Shown here one piece after another: positions 17,454 through 25,328 of a stretch of DNA of 47,220 bases; the stretch's first letter is position 1; each line of letters starts with the position of its first letter. The notes beneath the pieces are model-generated. The model did not search any database. It was not told where the DNA came from and was given only the letters and a program-made list of their open reading frames with translations. The stretch covers positions 1 through 47,220 of the forward strand of contig JAFRXM010000063.1 of the NCBI GenBank assembly GCA_017443515.1, read 5' to 3'. Origin of the DNA: Bacillota bacterium (lineage in GTDB: Bacteria; Bacillota; Clostridia; Peptostreptococcales; Anaerovoracaceae). A program made the position numbers and the translations under genes.

Positions 17454-18533
17454 TTATTTTCCGTACATAAACTCGAACATAGCCTGGACAGAGGGCACCA
17501 TCCTTATGCCTCCGCCGTAAACGTCAGTGAGGTTTACAGCCATGATCTTGCCGTTTGCAACTGCCGGAACTTCGGCAAGAGCAGCCTGGTCCTTGACGGT
17601 AGCTATAGCGGCAGCTTCACACTCAGCGGTGGTCTTGCCTTCCTCTTCCATGTAGTCGACTATGATGACTTCCGGATTGATCTTTACGATATCCTCTACG
17701 GAAAGATCTCCGCCGGCGGGAAGACCGTATTCAGCTCCGGCCTTTACTACGAGGTTGCCGGTGAGGGTGTTGCTTCCCCAGCAGTACCAGGTACCGTCCC
17801 TGCCCGGTTCGATGATGATGGCTCTGTAGGGGGCTCTGTCGAGGCTGGCGACCTTTTCGTCTACCTTCTTGATCATCTCCTTAGCGTCCGCGATGTACTT
17901 GTCGGTCTTGTCCTGGATGTCGAAGATAGCTCCGATATCGGCGATGTCCGCAAGAACAGCATCAAGATCTCTCTTGCCCACGGTGTTGTTGGAGCAGCGG
18001 AGTATCATGGTGTTTGTTTTGAGCTTGTGCCACTCGGAAACGTCTCCGAGAGACTTTTCCGCAAACGCGCTTCTCCATCCGAAGATGAAGTCCGGCTCAA
18101 GAGCGAGCACGACTTCCTTGGAGGGATAACCCTTTACTGTCAGTTCCTTGCCGGCAGCTTTGAGCGCGTCATACTGTGCCTGAAGATCACTGCGGACAGC
18201 TCCGTCCAGGTACGCCATGCCGGCGATGTACTTGTCCAGTCCGAAATAGAGCATGAGCTCGGTCTGGGTCTGGTTGGTGCAGACGACCTTTTCAGGAGTC
18301 TTCTCGAATGTCACCTTGATCGGCTCCTTTGCGTAGTTGAAGGTGTCGATGGTAACAGGATAGTGCTTGCTTTCAACAGGCGCATCGTTTGAGCTGTTGT
18401 TGGCAGGCGTATCGTTTGCGGGTGTGTTGTTGGCCGGCGTGTTGTTGGCCGGGGTCGTGCCGCCGCAGCCTGCGAATACGCAGATAAGCATTACTGCCGC
18501 GAGCACCAGTGCGATAGTTTTTCTGAGCTTCAT
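17454..18533 (-). CDS. Substrate-binding lipoprotein of the corrinoid-type importer
   Basis: The 359-residue extracellular binding protein has a lipoprotein signal ending VFAGC. A low-complexity tether follows, made of four near-copies of PANNT (about residues 28-47), then a two-lobed periplasmic-binding domain of the BtuF/FhuD class: KVVCTNQTQTELMLYFGL and GYPSKEVVLALEPDFIFGW. The gene lies directly behind a cobalamin riboswitch with a terminator platform, so vitamin B12 or another corrinoid is the likely ligand. AAGGAGGAAAAC precedes the ATG. Confidence 0.9.
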   Translation of the reverse strand: MKLRKTIALVLAAVMLICVFAGCGGTTPANNTPANNTPANDTPANNSSNDAPVESKHYPVTIDTFNYAKEPIKVTFEKTPEKVVCTNQTQTELMLYFGLDKYIAGMAYLDGAVRSDLQAQYDALKAAGKELTVKGYPSKEVVLALEPDFIFGWRSAFAEKSLGDVSEWHKLKTNTMILRCSNNTVGKRDLDAVLADIADIGAIFDIQDKTDKYIADAKEMIKKVDEKVASLDRAPYRAIIIEPGRDGTWYCWGSNTLTGNLVVKAGAEYGLPAGGDLSVEDIVKINPEVIIVDYMEEEGKTTAECEAAAIATVKDQAALAEVPAVANGKIMAVNLTDVYGGGIRMVPSVQAMFEFMYGK

Positions 18534-18576
18534 GTTTTCCTCCTTGCTCTTTCAGAGTCTTCCTGATGCAGGTAAT

Positions 18577-18607
18577 CAAAAACGCTTCCCGTTTCCGCGG
18601 AAAGCGT
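18577..18607 (-). terminator. Terminator in the riboswitch expression platform
   Basis: On the minus strand a 9-bp stem ACGCTTTCC/GGGAAGCGT is followed by five T. It lies between the riboswitch and the binding-protein start, so ligand binding probably ends transcription early. Confidence 0.8.
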
Positions 18608-18698
18608 CCCATCTGCTCCATAAACAGGCTGCACGCAAAAATGCTGCCCTTTTACGTATTCAGATGAGGTACTTTCACTGGAAGTTACTCACCGTTCC

Positions 18699-18860
18699 GT
18701 CTGAGCAGGTATCCTGGCTTGGGCTTTCGCGCCCCTGCGCACCTTCTCACCCTTCGGGCAATGGTATGAAGCGCAGGAACTGTTCCGATACAGTGACCTG
18801 ATCGCGCGGGATTCTCACCCGCTTCCCTATTATCTCCTCTTTTGGGAGAAGCACTCAGAC
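18699..18860 (-). promoter_or_regulatory. Cobalamin riboswitch
   Basis: The minus strand carries the family hallmarks in order: closing stem GTCTGAG (18854-18860) with CTCAGAC (18699-18705), the conserved GGGAAGCGGGTGAGAATCCC block, GTCACTG (a variant of GCCACTG), and the B12-box-like AGCCAGGATACCTGC. About 160 nt lies between promoter and terminator platform. It should switch off the downstream importer when corrinoid is plentiful. Confidence 0.93.
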
Positions 18861-18880
18861 AGCAGTTTTATTTATAATTG

Positions 18881-18889
18881 ATTATACCA
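18881..18889 (-). promoter_or_regulatory. Extended -10 promoter of the corrinoid importer
   Basis: The minus strand reads TGGTATAAT, an extended -10 element, about 20 bases before the riboswitch stem. No good -35 is seen, as is usual for extended -10 promoters. Confidence 0.55.
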
Positions 18890-18968
18890 TGCTAACTACC
18901 TACATATCTCACAAACTATGTACGACTTTTTTGTTATGTAAGACAAAGAGATACATACCGTACAGGCT

Positions 18969-21902
18969 TTAGCTGTCCGCAGCCTTGTCTGCCGCCGCCG
19001 AGAAGAGGCTTCTTAACCTTATGGTTATGGCTCCCATGTTCGATATCTCGTCTATCTTGATCTGCGTGTATATGCGGCCTGCGCTCTCCAGTATGGAACG
19101 CACCTCGTCCGTGGTTATGGCGTCCACTCCGCAGCCGAACGATACCAGCTGCACCAGGTTTATGTTCTTATCCGCCGGAAGCTGAGATATGTACTTAGCC
19201 GCGGCGTAGAGCCTGGCGTGGTAGGTCCACTGGTTGCGCACGTGTACTGCGAAGGGCTTCACCCTGTCGGAAAGGCTGTCTTCTGTTACCACCACGGCTC
19301 CGAGCCTGCAGATCAGAGTGTTGATGCCGTGGTTTATCTCCGGATCTACGTGGTAGGGCCGTCCGGCGAGGACTATCACGGGCATATTCTTTTCTTCGGC
19401 GGTCTTCAGGTATTCTTCAGCTTTTTCGCGCACGTTCCTGAAGTATTCCGCAAGCGCCGCGTATGCTTTTTCCGAGGCTTTCTTTACCTGCTGCGCCGTC
19501 ACGGCCTTAAAGTACTTGGGCACTATCTGCCCCATGCGTTTTGCGAACTGCTTGGGATCGGCAAGGCTTATAAAATCGTCTATGAACAGCGTCTTTTGCG
19601 GCGCAGCGGTGTTGAGCCTTAAGACCTGAGGGTAGTAGGCCACGACCGGGCAGTTGAAGTGGTTGACGCCCAGACCTTCCTCGGTGTTGTAGCTCATGTT
19701 CGGATAGAATATCGCGTCGGGCTGCTCGTCCAGGAGGTATTCCAGGTGGCCGTGCATCAGCTTAGCCGGGTAGCACGCCGTATCCGAAGGTATGGTGTGC
19801 TGGCCGCGCAGGTAGAGCTTCCTGTCGGAAAAAGGCGAGGTTATGACGTTAAAGCCAAGATCCGTCCAGAACGTGTGCCAGAAAGGCAGCAGCTCGAAGT
19901 TGTTGAGCCCCATGGGAAGCCCTACAGTGAACTTCTTCGGGTCTCTGTAGTTGTCCATGAAGGCGGACAGCAGCTGCAGCTTGTACTGGTACAGGTCGTA
20001 GTGCTCCGAGGTATCGGCGCCGCTGACAGGCTTGTCGCAGCGGTTTCCGGCTATAAAGCGCCTGCCGTTTCCGAAGTCGTTTATAGTGAGGCTGCAGTGG
20101 TTGCCGCAGCCCTTGCAGGTAGCGGTCTTTACGCTGTGGGTAAAGGCCTTAAGCTCAGCGGAGTTAAGCACCGCTTCGGCACCGTTTCTGGGGAGGTGCT
20201 CCATGGAGAACAGCGCAGCTCCGTAAGCGCCCATAAGAGCCGCGAATGCCGGGCGTATGACCTGCGCGCCTATCTCCTGCTCGAAAGCCCTGAGAACAGA
20301 ATCGTTGAGGAAAGTGCCACCCTGCACCACTATGTTCCTACCTAAAGACTCCGCGCTGGCGCAGCGGATGACCTTGTAGAGAGCGTTCTTCACGACGCTT
20401 ATCGAAAGCCCCGCGGCAATGTCCTGCACCGTGGCGCCGTCTTTTTGAGCCTGCTTTACGGAACTATTCATGAACACCGTGCAGCGGCTGCCAAGATCCA
20501 CGGGCTTTTGGGCGAACAGCCCCAGCCTTGCGAACGCCGCAGGTGAATAGCCCAGCGCCCCCGCGAAGGTCTGAAGAAAACTCCCGCAGCCAGAAGAGCA
20601 GGCCTCGTTTAAGTATATGCTGTCTATGGCGCCGTTTCTTATCTGGAAGCACTTTATGTCCTGCCCGCCTATGTCCAGGATAAAATCCACGTCCGGGCGG
20701 AACTTCTTCGCGGCGGTGTAGTGAGCCACGGTCTCGACTATGCCGTTGGCGATGCCAAAAGCGTTCTTTATGATCTCCTCGCCGTAACCTGTTACCGCGG
20801 AGGAGTATATCTGGATGTCCGGGAACTCCCTGTAGAGCTCCTGAAGGTACTTTCTTACAAGAGGCACGGGATTGCCGTTGTTGGGCGCATAGAATGGCCT
20901 GAAGAGGTTGCCGTCCGCGTCGGTAAGCAGCAGTTTTACCGTCGTAGAGCCTGCGTCTATTCCAAGGAACATGGGCCCTTGGGGCGCTGCGATCTCTCTG
21001 ATGCCTTCTGATGCCTTGCGGTGCCTTGCCGTGAACTCCTCATATTCCTGCTCCGATGTGAACAGCGGCCTGCAGGCCACGTAGGCGCTCTTGTGGACGC
21101 GGTTCTTAAGTTTATTTATGAGTTCTGCCGTAGTCAGCGTTTCGTTGGCACCTGCCCACGCTGCGCCCATGGCAACGTAGTAGAGCGAGTTTTCAGGGCA
21201 TTTCCCCTCAGTGCCGAGCACATCGTTGAAGGCTGCCCTAAGCTGCGGGATATATGTCAGCGGCCCGCCAAGGTAGAGCACGTTTCCCTGTATCTCCCTG
21301 CCCTGCGCAAGGCCTGCTATGGTCTGGTTGACTACCGCGTAGAATATGCTTGCGGATACGTCCTCCTTGCGGGCGCCCTGGTTCAGCAGGGGCTGCACGT
21401 CGGACTTTGCGAACACGCCGCAGCGCGAGGCTATGGTGTAGAGCTTTTCGTGCTTTTCGGCAAGGCCGTTAAGGGCTTCCACCGGAACCTGCATCAAAGA
21501 CGCCATCTGGTCTATGAAAGCGCCCGTGCCGCCGGCGCAGGTACCGTTCATTCGCATCTCAAAACCGCCGGTGAGGAAGAGGATCTTGGCGTCCTCTCCG
21601 CCCAGCTCTATGACAACGTCTGTATCCGGAGCGAGCCTTTTTACAGCTACGCGCTCCGCGTAGACTTCCTGCACGAAAGGAAGGTCTGTGTCGTCCGCAA
21701 GGCCCATGCCCGCCGAGCCCGAGACCGCCACGTCAAAACTCTCCCCCGGAAAGCGTTCCGAGACCTTTTCCAAAAGCTCTGTGAGCCTTTCTTCTATCTT
21801 CGAAAGGTGGCGCATGTATTCAGCAAACAGCAGGCTGCCGTCTTCTGCCAGGACCATGCACTTAAGGGTTGTGGAGCCGACATCTATTCCGAGCTTTTTC
21901 AT
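18969..21902 (-). CDS. Acyl-CoA dehydratase activase-type protein (double BadF ATPase plus DUF2229-like part)
   Basis: The 977-residue protein has two ASKHA ATPase units of the BadF/BcrA/HgdC class. Unit one begins KKLGIDVGSTTLK and has the cluster-binding GTCAGGTGAF near residue 120. Unit two begins LGIDAGSTTVK near 313 and has EACSSGCGSF. A cysteine-rich segment follows near 594 (CKGCGNHC), then a DUF2229-like region with VGLPMGLNNFELLPF and GRPYHVDPEINHG. HgdC-type activases use ATP to push an electron into a partner Fe-S enzyme; the large double-unit proteins lack a proven substrate. It overlaps the 429-codon ORF upstream as ATGA. Relatives usually carry both parts in one chain of about 1400 residues; here they are split. 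Confidence 0.88.
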   Translation of the reverse strand: MKKLGIDVGSTTLKCMVLAEDGSLLFAEYMRHLSKIEERLTELLEKVSERFPGESFDVAVSGSAGMGLADDTDLPFVQEVYAERVAVKRLAPDTDVVIELGGEDAKILFLTGGFEMRMNGTCAGGTGAFIDQMASLMQVPVEALNGLAEKHEKLYTIASRCGVFAKSDVQPLLNQGARKEDVSASIFYAVVNQTIAGLAQGREIQGNVLYLGGPLTYIPQLRAAFNDVLGTEGKCPENSLYYVAMGAAWAGANETLTTAELINKLKNRVHKSAYVACRPLFTSEQEYEEFTARHRKASEGIREIAAPQGPMFLGIDAGSTTVKLLLTDADGNLFRPFYAPNNGNPVPLVRKYLQELYREFPDIQIYSSAVTGYGEEIIKNAFGIANGIVETVAHYTAAKKFRPDVDFILDIGGQDIKCFQIRNGAIDSIYLNEACSSGCGSFLQTFAGALGYSPAAFARLGLFAQKPVDLGSRCTVFMNSSVKQAQKDGATVQDIAAGLSISVVKNALYKVIRCASAESLGRNIVVQGGTFLNDSVLRAFEQEIGAQVIRPAFAALMGAYGAALFSMEHLPRNGAEAVLNSAELKAFTHSVKTATCKGCGNHCSLTINDFGNGRRFIAGNRCDKPVSGADTSEHYDLYQYKLQLLSAFMDNYRDPKKFTVGLPMGLNNFELLPFWHTFWTDLGFNVITSPFSDRKLYLRGQHTIPSDTACYPAKLMHGHLEYLLDEQPDAIFYPNMSYNTEEGLGVNHFNCPVVAYYPQVLRLNTAAPQKTLFIDDFISLADPKQFAKRMGQIVPKYFKAVTAQQVKKASEKAYAALAEYFRNVREKAEEYLKTAEEKNMPVIVLAGRPYHVDPEINHGINTLICRLGAVVVTEDSLSDRVKPFAVHVRNQWTYHARLYAAAKYISQLPADKNINLVQLVSFGCGVDAITTDEVRSILESAGRIYTQIKIDEISNMGAITIRLRSLFSAAADKAADS

Positions 21903-23143
21903 GCCTTCCCCTCCTGTTCTCTTGCGATGGCCAGCATCAGCTTTATGCGGTTCTCCTGGTTGACCTTGGACGCGCCCGCGTCGTAGTCTACCGGGAATAT
22001 ATTGGCGTTAGGATATAGCTCGCGCAGCCTGTGTATGGTGCCTTTTCCTACGATGTGGTTGGGCAGGCAGCCGAAGGGCTGAGCGCAGATGACGCTATTG
22101 TAGCCTTTTTCTATGAGTTCCGCGGTCTCGCCGGGAAGGAGCCACCCCTCACCCATTTTTACGCCGCGGTCTATGATCTTGTCCGCCAGCTCCTTTACTC
22201 TGTCGAAGCTGACCGGTTTTACGAATTCGGGATAGGGCTCAAGAGCCTTGATCAAAGCCTCCTCCCACTTGTCGGAGATGCGCCCCGCTATGCGGCCGCC
22301 CCAAAGCGCGGCAAAGCCGCCGCCGTAGTACTCGTGGTCTTTTTCCATGTTCGCGAAACAGTACTGGAAGAAGCCAAGCACCCCGGGAACCATGTACTCG
22401 CAGCCCTGTGACAGCAGGAACTTTTCAAGGCCGTTATTTCCAAGCGCTGCGTACTTTACGTATATCTCGCCCACTATACCGACCTTGGTGAGGTCCTTTT
22501 TCTCGCGCGGGATGTTGTGAAAATCCTCCGCTATAGCGGCGAGGTTTTTCTTCATGGCGCCGCTGGTGAGGCCCTTCCTTGCAGCAAACTGCCTGGTAAG
22601 CTCTTCTGTCCATTTGTGGACCACGCGCTCGGTGTCGCCCTTGTTGACCTCGTAAGGCAGAGTCTGGTTCTTGAGAAGAAGCAGCATGTCGCCGTAGATA
22701 AGAGCGCGAAGCCCGGTGAGCGCCATGGCCGGCGTGATCTTGAAACCACTGTATTTTTCAAGCGTTCCGAAGCTTATGGAAATGACGGGGATGTACTCCA
22801 TGCCCATGTTCCTGAGGGCTTTTCTAAGGAGCATGATGTAGTTCGAAGCCCTGCAGCCGCCGCCGGTCTGGAACATGATAAGAGCGCTCTTTTTCGGATC
22901 GAAATCCCCGCAGGAAAGCGCGTAGAGCTGCTGCCCCAACGAGCAGATCGCAGGGTAGCACACATCGTTGTGCAGGTACTTAAGACCCGTGTCTATGACC
23001 TGCTTTCCTTCGTAGTGCACCACCTTCAGTTTGTAGCCGTAAATGTGGAAGGCAGCCTCGATGAGCTCCATATGTGTAGGGAAGATGTCCGGTGCGATGA
23101 TCGTATACTCTTCCTTCATCTTTTTCGTGAAATCAGGCGTCAT
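21899..23143 (-). CDS. Activase-associated protein (the usual C-terminal part, encoded separately)
   Basis: The 414-residue protein matches the part that normally ends the giant activase, a HgdB/BcrC-like fold. Cysteines are at CYPAICSLGQQ, ALSCGDF, GGGCRASNY and PFGCLPNH, enough to hold an Fe-S cluster. The last part reads PVDYDAGASKVNQENRIKL. ATG 23143 has GAGG 6 bases upstream; the longer open frame to 23188 lacks a site. It is transcribed before the ATPase gene and overlaps it by 4 bases, so the two products are probably made in equal amounts and form a complex. Substrate unknown. Confidence 0.85.
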   Translation of the reverse strand: MTPDFTKKMKEEYTIIAPDIFPTHMELIEAAFHIYGYKLKVVHYEGKQVIDTGLKYLHNDVCYPAICSLGQQLYALSCGDFDPKKSALIMFQTGGGCRASNYIMLLRKALRNMGMEYIPVISISFGTLEKYSGFKITPAMALTGLRALIYGDMLLLLKNQTLPYEVNKGDTERVVHKWTEELTRQFAARKGLTSGAMKKNLAAIAEDFHNIPREKKDLTKVGIVGEIYVKYAALGNNGLEKFLLSQGCEYMVPGVLGFFQYCFANMEKDHEYYGGGFAALWGGRIAGRISDKWEEALIKALEPYPEFVKPVSFDRVKELADKIIDRGVKMGEGWLLPGETAELIEKGYNSVICAQPFGCLPNHIVGKGTIHRLRELYPNANIFPVDYDAGASKVNQENRIKLMLAIAREQEGKA

Positions 23144-23209
23144 AATAACCTCATGATATATCAATCGTGTAATAATATATAATACCATATTTCAGGAAAA
23201 TATAAAACG

Positions 23210-23233
23210 AAAAAAGCAGGCCGTAGGGCCTGC
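23210..23233 (-). terminator. Terminator after the HU gene
   Basis: GCAGGCC and GGCCTGC form a perfect 7-bp stem with a four-base loop, followed by six T on the minus strand, 25 bases past the HU stop. Confidence 0.9.
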
Positions 23234-23257
23234 CTTTTCTTAAAGCTTGCGCTTGTA

Positions 23258-23536
23258 TTACTTGTTGACGTAATCCTTCAGAGCTTTTCCAGCCTTGAAT
23301 ACCGGAGCCTTGCTTGCGGGGATCTTTACGACTTCGCCCGGCTTCTGGGGGTTTCTGCCCTCTCTGGACTTGCGGGTCTTTACTTCAAATGCGCCGAAGC
23401 CGATGAGCTGGACCTTGCCGCCCTTCTTGAGCTCCTTCTGAATAGCGGTGAGAGCCTCGTTGATGGTAGCCTCGGTATCCTTCTTGGTGAGACCGGTATT
23501 AGCTGCTACAGCTGCTACTAATTCAGACTTGTTCAT
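23258..23536 (-). CDS. hup: DNA-binding protein HU
   Basis: This is a nucleoid protein that bends DNA as a dimer. The 92-residue product is the standard length, with MNKSELVAAVAANTGL, the core GFGAFEVKTRKSREGRNPQ that forms the DNA-embracing arm, and an IPASKAPVFKAGKALKD end. TAGGAGG precedes the ATG. It is a single-gene unit with its own promoter and terminator. Confidence 0.97.
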   Translation of the reverse strand: MNKSELVAAVAANTGLTKKDTEATINEALTAIQKELKKGGKVQLIGFGAFEVKTRKSREGRNPQKPGEVVKIPASKAPVFKAGKALKDYVNK

Positions 23537-23602
23537 TATGTTCCTCCTAAATATTCAGCTATTTGGTTAGCCTTATTTTATTAAGCTTTCGCTTACGGTT
23601 CT

Positions 23603-23630
23603 ATTATATACTATTGTCCGGATATTGCAA
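23603..23630 (-). promoter_or_regulatory. Promoter of hup
   Basis: The minus strand has TTGCAA (23625-23630), a 16-base spacer and a perfect TATAAT (23603-23608). Confidence 0.75.
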
Positions 23631-23684
23631 CCCAAAAAACCCGGAAAACCTTAAAATTTCAAGCTTTTTTTGATTTTGAGATGC

Positions 23685-25304
23685 CTATTTCACCAGGTGC
23701 AGTTTTTTGAGCACACGTGAGAGTTTCCCCAGCTTGGGCATGCTCTCGAGCTCCTCTGCGGTTATGGTCCTGGTGATGAATACCATCAGTACGTAGACAA
23801 TAACTCCGGCCGCAACACCAGCCAGCGTGGACACGGTGTTGCCCATCTTCGCGTGAACAAGTTTGTAGCCGCCGAACACGCACACGCCCATAACAGCAGC
23901 CGCGATGACAGGCTTTATCACCGTCAGGACCACGTCCACCTTGACGTAGGTGTACTTCTTTACCGCCACGTAGTTCAGAGCTGCCGCAACCAGGTATGCA
24001 ACGGCTGTTCCCACTGCTGCGCCCCTGACATTGATGGAAGGGATCCCGGTGAGCACGAAGGTCACCACAGTCTTGACTATGGCGCCTATGAACAGGTTCC
24101 GCACCGGTATGCCCTGCTTTCCTATGCCCTGCAGGACTCCGGTAAGCGAATGGTTGACGGCGAGGAACACCAGGCCTATGGTATAGATCCTAAGACAAGC
24201 CGCGGCGTTGTCAAGGCTTGGGGTCTGGGTCGGGTAGAACAGCTGCATTATAGGCCTTGCCAGCGTGAACATACCTACCGCACAGGGAAGCCCCACGGTG
24301 AACGCGTAGCGCAGCCCGAGACTGATGTTCTTGCGCACGAAGTCCATGTCGTCGCGCCTGTATGCGTCGGAGATGACAGGAACAAGGCTCAGGCAGATGG
24401 CCTGGGTTATTACCTGGATGATATTGATTATAGGCGAAGCCATGCCGGACAACTCGCCGTACATGGTGCGCGCTATCTCGTCCGGATAGCCGAGGCCTAA
24501 AAGCCTTCTCTTGACGATGACTGTGTCTATGGTGTTGAGTATCGGAAGTATGCACGAACCGATGGTGGTCGGGATGGCTATGGCCAGAAGATCGTGCATT
24601 ATGCTGCGCGAGCTCTGCCTGGGCTTTCTGCCGCTGGTCTTTATCTCGCTGAGCATCTTAGGCCTGTTGGCCTGGAAGATGAACATGATGGCTATAAGTC
24701 CGAACAGAGCGCCGGCGGAGGCTCCGAAGCTTGCTCCGGCTGCAGCGTGCGCAAGGTCGATCTTTCTTAGGATGAGTGCAAGGCCGAGGCCCAGTCCTAC
24801 CCTGAAGATCTGCTCTACCAGCTGGGATATTGCAGTTGGCGCCATGTTGCGCTGCCCCTGGAAGAAACCGCGGTAACAGCTGAGAACAGGGCACAGTATA
24901 AGCGCCGGCGCCATCGAACGCATTGCGTAGACCGCGTCGGGCTCTTTTTGGATCTGTCCTGTGATAAGAGGCGCAAAGATGAACAGCACAAGGCCCGTGC
25001 CCAGCCCCAGAGCCAGCATGACTTTAAACGAGATGCGGAACACCCTGTAGGCTTCGTAGTACTCGCCTGTCGAGCGCCTTTCGGATATCATCTTGGAGAT
25101 GGCCGTCGGCAGCCCCGAAGACGATATCGTGAGCATGAAGGTATAGACCGGATAAGCGGTCTGGTAGTACCCTATTCCGTCTGCCCCTATGATATTGGTG
25201 AGCGGTATCCTGAAGAACAGCCCCAGCACCTTCACCAGTATGCCCGCGGCGCCAAGAAGCACCGCTCCGGCTATAAACGTTTTTTTAGCTCTGTTTTCTT
25301 CCAT
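23685..25304 (-). CDS. Polysaccharide/lipid flippase of the MOP superfamily (SpoVB/MurJ-like)
   Basis: The 539-residue membrane protein has about 14 hydrophobic segments. Signatures of the SpoVB/polysaccharide-biosynthesis branch are PLTNIIGADGIGYYQTAYPVYTF near residue 35, SSSGLPTAISKMISE near 60, and GFFQGQRNMAPTAISQLVEQIFR near 145. Members move lipid-linked cell-envelope precursors across the membrane; whether this one acts on peptidoglycan, spore cortex or polysaccharide cannot be told. It follows fbp by 24 bases and is transcribed with it. The start at 25304 has only AAGG directly beside the ATG, so the exact start is less sure. Confidence 0.88.
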   Translation of the reverse strand: MEENRAKKTFIAGAVLLGAAGILVKVLGLFFRIPLTNIIGADGIGYYQTAYPVYTFMLTISSSGLPTAISKMISERRSTGEYYEAYRVFRISFKVMLALGLGTGLVLFIFAPLITGQIQKEPDAVYAMRSMAPALILCPVLSCYRGFFQGQRNMAPTAISQLVEQIFRVGLGLGLALILRKIDLAHAAAGASFGASAGALFGLIAIMFIFQANRPKMLSEIKTSGRKPRQSSRSIMHDLLAIAIPTTIGSCILPILNTIDTVIVKRRLLGLGYPDEIARTMYGELSGMASPIINIIQVITQAICLSLVPVISDAYRRDDMDFVRKNISLGLRYAFTVGLPCAVGMFTLARPIMQLFYPTQTPSLDNAAACLRIYTIGLVFLAVNHSLTGVLQGIGKQGIPVRNLFIGAIVKTVVTFVLTGIPSINVRGAAVGTAVAYLVAAALNYVAVKKYTYVKVDVVLTVIKPVIAAAVMGVCVFGGYKLVHAKMGNTVSTLAGVAAGVIVYVLMVFITRTITAEELESMPKLGKLSRVLKKLHLVK

Positions 25305-25328
25305 CCTTGACCGGATCTTCTTTCGTGT

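Noticed and set aside
17788-17800. Further copy of the GGGACGGTTCT element
   Set aside because: Only part of the core matches (AGGGACGGT), and it lies inside the binding-protein coding sequence, where a chance match is likely.
18387-18455. Tandem repeats as a mobile or phase-variable tract
   Set aside because: The NNTPA repeats are the in-frame tether of a lipoprotein; the repeat unit is 15 or 18 bases, so slippage would not change the frame.
21021-21986. 321-codon plus-strand frame opposite the activase gene
   Set aside because: It mirrors the activase coding strand and shows no family features.
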